Shown here: piece after piece, positions 6,306 through 9,082 of the stretch
Layout of the letters: each line of letters begins with the position of its first letter
How positions within the stretch are numbered: the first letter of the stretch is position 1
Assembly: GCA_030619425.1 (NCBI GenBank)
Contig: JAUXBJ010000038.1
Location: 1 to 9,082 of the forward strand
Direction: 5' to 3'
Length of the DNA: 9,082 nucleotides
Source: a bacterium
GTDB taxonomy: Bacteria; Zixibacteria; MSB-5A5; GN15; FEB-12
Made by a program: the position numbers and the translations under genes
The notes under the pieces: model-generated
The model's database searches: none
Told to the model about the DNA's origin: nothing
What the model saw: only the letters and a program-made list of their open reading frames with translations

Positions 6306-7247
6306 TCAAAACTGCTTCACCACTTTTAGCACCGATCGGACATCATTGAGCACAAAGAAGTGGATGCAGCGAACGTTATTGTTAAATAGTTCCTCGCACT
6401 GCCGAACCGCCCAGTTAACACCAATCGTTTTGGCGTGCTTCGGATTCTCCTGGATTTCATCGGCCAGTTCGTCGGGGATGTTGATCTGGAAGTTCTTCGG
6501 CAGACTGGTCAACTGGCGCATGCCGTTGATCACTTTGAGACCAGGGATAATCGGCACTTTGATGCCGGCTTTTCGACACTCGTCGACAAACTCGAAAAAT
6601 CGCCGGTTGTCGAAGAACATCTGCGTGACAATGTAATCGGCTCCGGCCTCGACTTTTTGTTTCAGCCGCTGGATGTCCGTCTTGAGATTAGGAGCCTCAA
6701 CATGCTTCTCGGGATAACCACAAACGCCGATGCAGAGATCGAACGGTTCGGTATTCTCGATATCCTCGAGGTACTTGCCCTGGCGAAGGTCACTCAGTTG
6801 ACGCACGAGTTCATTGGCATAGACATTAGCGCTGCGGCCGCCGCTGACCGACTTCTCATAGTTGGTCTCATCTCCCCGCACAGCCAACACATTATGTATG
6901 CCGAGAAAACCGAGTTCAATCATGACATCCTCGGTCTCCTCGCGGGTAAAGCCGCGACAGAGGATATGCGGTACGGTGTCTATGTTGTAGCGGTGATGAA
7001 TAATGGCGCAGATGCTGATCGTACCCGGACGCTTGCGATTGATGCAACGCCGGACACCGCCGTCGGACAGTTCTTCATATTGCGCAACCGCTGAGTGGCT
7101 CGTCACGTCGATGAACGGTGGCTCGAAAGGCACAATCTGCTCGACGATATCGAGAATCTCGCGAGCCGACCGACCGCGTGGCGGTGGGATAATCTCATAG
7201 CTGAACAACGGGTTGGCGGCTCGGTATAATCGCTCAGTAACAAACAT
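6306..7247 (-). CDS. metF: 5,10-methylenetetrahydrofolate reductase
   Basis: This 313-residue flavoprotein (FAD) reduces methylene-THF to methyl-THF, the methyl donor used by MetH. It shows FSYEIIPPP (15-23) with the catalytic glutamate E18, VTSHS (48-52), AVRGDE (122-127) with the flavin-contacting aspartate D126, GYPEKHVEAPN (177-187), YIVTQMFFDN (205-214) with Q209 at the folate-binding position, and PIIPGLKVI (232-240). Length is normal for bacterial MetF. The middle region, with the YANELVRQ segment and GYPEKHVEAPN, resembles Bacteroidota-type MetF from memory. The ATG at 7247 has AAGGG 6 bases upstream. It lies 69 bases after metH with no terminator, so both are probably on one transcript. 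Confidence 0.96.
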   Translation of the reverse strand: MFVTERLYRAANPLFSYEIIPPPRGRSAREILDIVEQIVPFEPPFIDVTSHSAVAQYEELSDGGVRRCINRKRPGTISICAIIHHRYNIDTVPHILCRGFTREETEDVMIELGFLGIHNVLAVRGDETNYEKSVSGGRSANVYANELVRQLSDLRQGKYLEDIENTEPFDLCIGVCGYPEKHVEAPNLKTDIQRLKQKVEAGADYIVTQMFFDNRRFFEFVDECRKAGIKVPIIPGLKVINGMRQLTSLPKNFQINIPDELADEIQENPKHAKTIGVNWAVRQCEELFNNNVRCIHFFVLNDVRSVLKVVKQF

Positions 7248-7271
7248 CCTCTTCCCTTTGCTATTGACAAC

Positions 7272-7296
7272 TGCGATAGCCGACGTCGCATCGGCT
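7272..7296. repeat. Two overlapping, mutually exclusive small hairpins between metH and metF
   Basis: AGCCGA (7278-7283) pairs with TCGGCT (7291-7296), and TGCGA (7272-7276) pairs with TCGCA (7286-7290). The two helices interleave; the connecting loops of 0, 2 and 1 bases look too short for a pseudoknot, so they would compete. They lie about 13 bases upstream of the metF ribosome binding site. Confidence 0.3.
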
Positions 7297-7316
7297 CTTC
7301 CGTCGGGAGCATATCC

Positions 7317-9082
7317 TCAGGGTTCGATCAGATTCGACGGCAGCCATCGCTTCATTTCTTCAATCGGCAGTTTCTTGCGTCGAGCATATTCTGCAAGTTG
7401 ATCTTTGTCAATCTTTCCAACCGAAAAATAATGCGACTTCGGATGCGCGAAATAGTATCCGCTCACCGAGGCCGGAGGAATCATCGCATACGTCTCGGTC
7501 AGACTGATGCCGATTGTGCGTTCAACATCAAGAAGGCTGAACAGAGTTCGCTTCTCAGTGTGATCAGGGCAGGCCGGATAACCCGGCGCGGGGCGGATAC
7601 CTATCTGTTTCCCCTTAATCAGATCCTCGTTGTCGAGTTGCTCGTCGGCGGCATACCCCCAAAGCTCTTTGCGCACCCGCTGGTGCATTCTTTCGGCCAG
7701 CGCTTCAGCCAGACGGTCAGCCAGAGCCTTGACCATGATCGCGCTGTAATCATCGCCGTCCTGCTCATAGCGGCTCGTTAACTCCCCTGCGCCGAATCCG
7801 GCGCTGACGGCAAAGATACCGACATAATCAGCCACTTCCGATTCACGTGGCGCCACGAAATCGGCCAGACAGACGCTGTGTCCACTCCCGGCGGATGGCT
7901 GCTGTCGGCGTAGCGTATGTAACACCGCCCGGACGCTGTCGCGCGACTCATCATCGTAGATTTCGATATCGTCGCCGGTGGCATTGGCCGGAAAAAGCCC
8001 GATCACCGCCCTCGCCTGCACCTGCTTCTTGTTCACAATAGTATCAAGTAGTTGCTTAGCATCAGCCATCAACTGTTGTGCTTGCTGACTGTACCGAGCG
8101 TCCTTAAGAATCTCGGGATAGCGACCTTTGAGTTTCCAGACATGGAAGAATGGAGTCCAGTCAATATACGGCAGTAATTCCGCCAAAGGGTAATTATGGA
8201 ACGTTGTCACCCCGGGGATGGCCGGTTTGGTTGGCGGGAACTTCTCCCAGTCGAGACGAAGTCGGTTGCGGCGAGCATCGGCCAGCGACATGATCTCCGC
8301 GCCATCGGTCTTTGTCACTCTTCGCTCGCGCAGTCGCTGATATTCGTCTTTGGTGCGGTGCACAAACTCGGCGGCGGCGCCACCCAGAAGATTTCCGACG
8401 ACGCCGGGCGCCCGTGAGGCATCACTGACATTAACGACCGGACCCGTGTAGGCCGGGTCGATTCGAACGGCCGTGTGTAAACTCGAGGTCGTTGCTCCCC
8501 CGATCAAGAGCGGAACTGTCAAACCGCGCTTCTCCATCTCACGCGCCAGACGCACCATCTCTTCCAACGATGGCGTGATAAGACCGCTCACGCCGATAAT
8601 ATCTACTCCCTCACGCGCCGCCGTTTCGAGAATTTTCTCGTTCGGTACCATCACACCCAGGTCCATCACTTCATAGCCGTGGCATTCCAGTACAACCGCA
8701 ACGATGTTCTTGCCGATATCGTGCACATCTCCCTTGACAGTGGCCAGGAGCAATTTCCCTCGCGAGCTTCGTTCACCCGACTTGGACGCATCAATGTACG
8801 GCGTCAGCACCGCGACCGCCTTTTTCATTACGCGCGCCGCCTTGACTACCTGCGGCAGAAACATCTTCCCTTCGCTGAAAAGTTCGCCGACTTTGTTCAT
8901 GCCATCCATCAACGGCCCCTCGATAACCGACAGGGCATCGCCCAGTTCTCGCCGCGCTTCTTCGACGTCATGTTCGACATAATCGACCACTCCGCTGACA
9001 AGCGACTGCGCCAGCCGGGTTGTCACCGGCTCCTGTCGCCAGGACCCTTCACTGGTTTCGACCGCTTTCTTGCGCCGGGTCC
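7317..9082 (-). CDS. metH: Cobalamin-dependent methionine synthase, C-terminal part (cut by window edge)
   Basis: The last 587 residues of MetH are visible; the frame stays open to the right edge without a stop, and the internal GTG at 9026 is not the real start. From the edge come the cap helices (about 18-95, with [19 protein letters not shown]), then the B12-binding domain with [10 protein letters not shown] (116-125), where H120 is the cobalt ligand of the DxHxxG motif, [10 protein letters not shown] (165-174) and GGATTS (194-199). The activation domain follows (about 260-587), with [12 protein letters not shown] (496-507) as the AdoMet-binding RxxxGYxxC motif. The homocysteine and folate domains lie outside the window. 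MetH methylates homocysteine with methyl-THF; neighbouring metF supplies that substrate. All landmark residues of the visible domains look intact. Confidence 0.97.
   Translation of the reverse strand, partial: TRRKKAVETSEGSWRQEPVTTRLAQSLVSGVVDYVEHDVEEARRELGDALSVIEGPLMDGMNKVGELFSEGKMFLPQVVKAARVMKKAVAVLTPYIDASKSGERSSRGKLLLATVKGDVHDIGKNIVAVVLECHGYEVMDLGVMVPNEKILETAAREGVDIIGVSGLITPSLEEMVRLAREMEKRGLTVPLLIGGATTSSLHTAVRIDPAYTGPVVNVSDASRAPGVVGNLLGGAAAEFVHRTKDEYQRLRERRVTKTDGAEIMSLADARRNRLRLDWEKFPPTKPAIPGVTTFHNYPLAELLPYIDWTPFFHVWKLKGRYPEILKDARYSQQAQQLMADAKQLLDTIVNKKQVQARAVIGLFPANATGDDIEIYDDESRDSVRAVLHTLRRQQPSAGSGHSVCLADFVAPRESEVADYVGIFAVSAGFGAGELTSRYEQDGDDYSAIMVKALADRLAEALAERMHQRVRKELWGYAADEQLDNEDLIKGKQIGIRPAPGYPACPDHTEKRTLFSLLDVERTIGISLTETYAMIPPASVSGYYFAHPKSHYFSVGKIDKDQLAEYARRKKLPIEEMKRWLPSNLIEP

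Noticed and set aside
6435..7094. Plus-strand open frame (219 codons) inside metF
   Set aside because: It is the mirror of MetF coding sequence, with no family similarity of its own.
1..9082. CRISPR array, phage, transposon or defence system
   Set aside because: No repeat-spacer pattern, transposase, integrase or nuclease gene was found; all genes belong to known metabolic families.

Overview
This window holds chromosomal bacterial DNA of medium-high G+C (mid-50s percent by eye). Every convincing gene lies on the minus strand, so transcription runs from the right edge (9082) to the left edge (1). The organism is probably a Gram-negative bacterium with a surface glycan rich in modified sugars. 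From memory, the MetF protein reads most like Bacteroidota and other FCB-superphylum enzymes. No 16S or other marker is present, so the phylum is only a weak inference.

Right part (about 6306-9082): one-carbon and methionine metabolism. The C-terminal half of cobalamin-dependent methionine synthase (metH, cut by the right edge) is followed after 69 bases by 5,10-methylenetetrahydrofolate reductase (metF). MetF supplies the methyl donor that MetH uses, so the pair is a functional unit.

Left part (1-6176): nucleotide-sugar biosynthesis in three modules separated by gaps of about 260 bases. (1) A Gfo/Idh/MocA oxidoreductase of the WlbA/WbpB type acts on UDP-GlcNAc uronic acid, on the way to 2,3-diamino-uronic acids. 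(2) A tightly packed dTDP-L-rhamnose block runs in the order rfbB-rfbA-rfbD-rfbC-like. Its last three genes overlap one another, and its last member is a short, divergent RmlC-family cupin. (3) pseB and the start of pseC, overlapping at ATGA, carry out the first two steps toward pseudaminic acid or a related 4-amino-6-deoxy sugar; pseC runs off the left edge. No glycosyltransferase, flippase or polymerase gene is visible.

The gaps hold weak promoter-like sequences pointing left. Directly after the WlbA-like gene sit two perfect, abutting hairpins (5192-5231) with no U-tract; this is the most unusual structure here. No tRNA, rRNA, CRISPR array, transposase or recombinase was seen. Overall the genes are members of known families. 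I did not find convincing evidence of a new biological system; the points worth checking are the twin hairpins, the divergent cupin and the combination of sugar modules.
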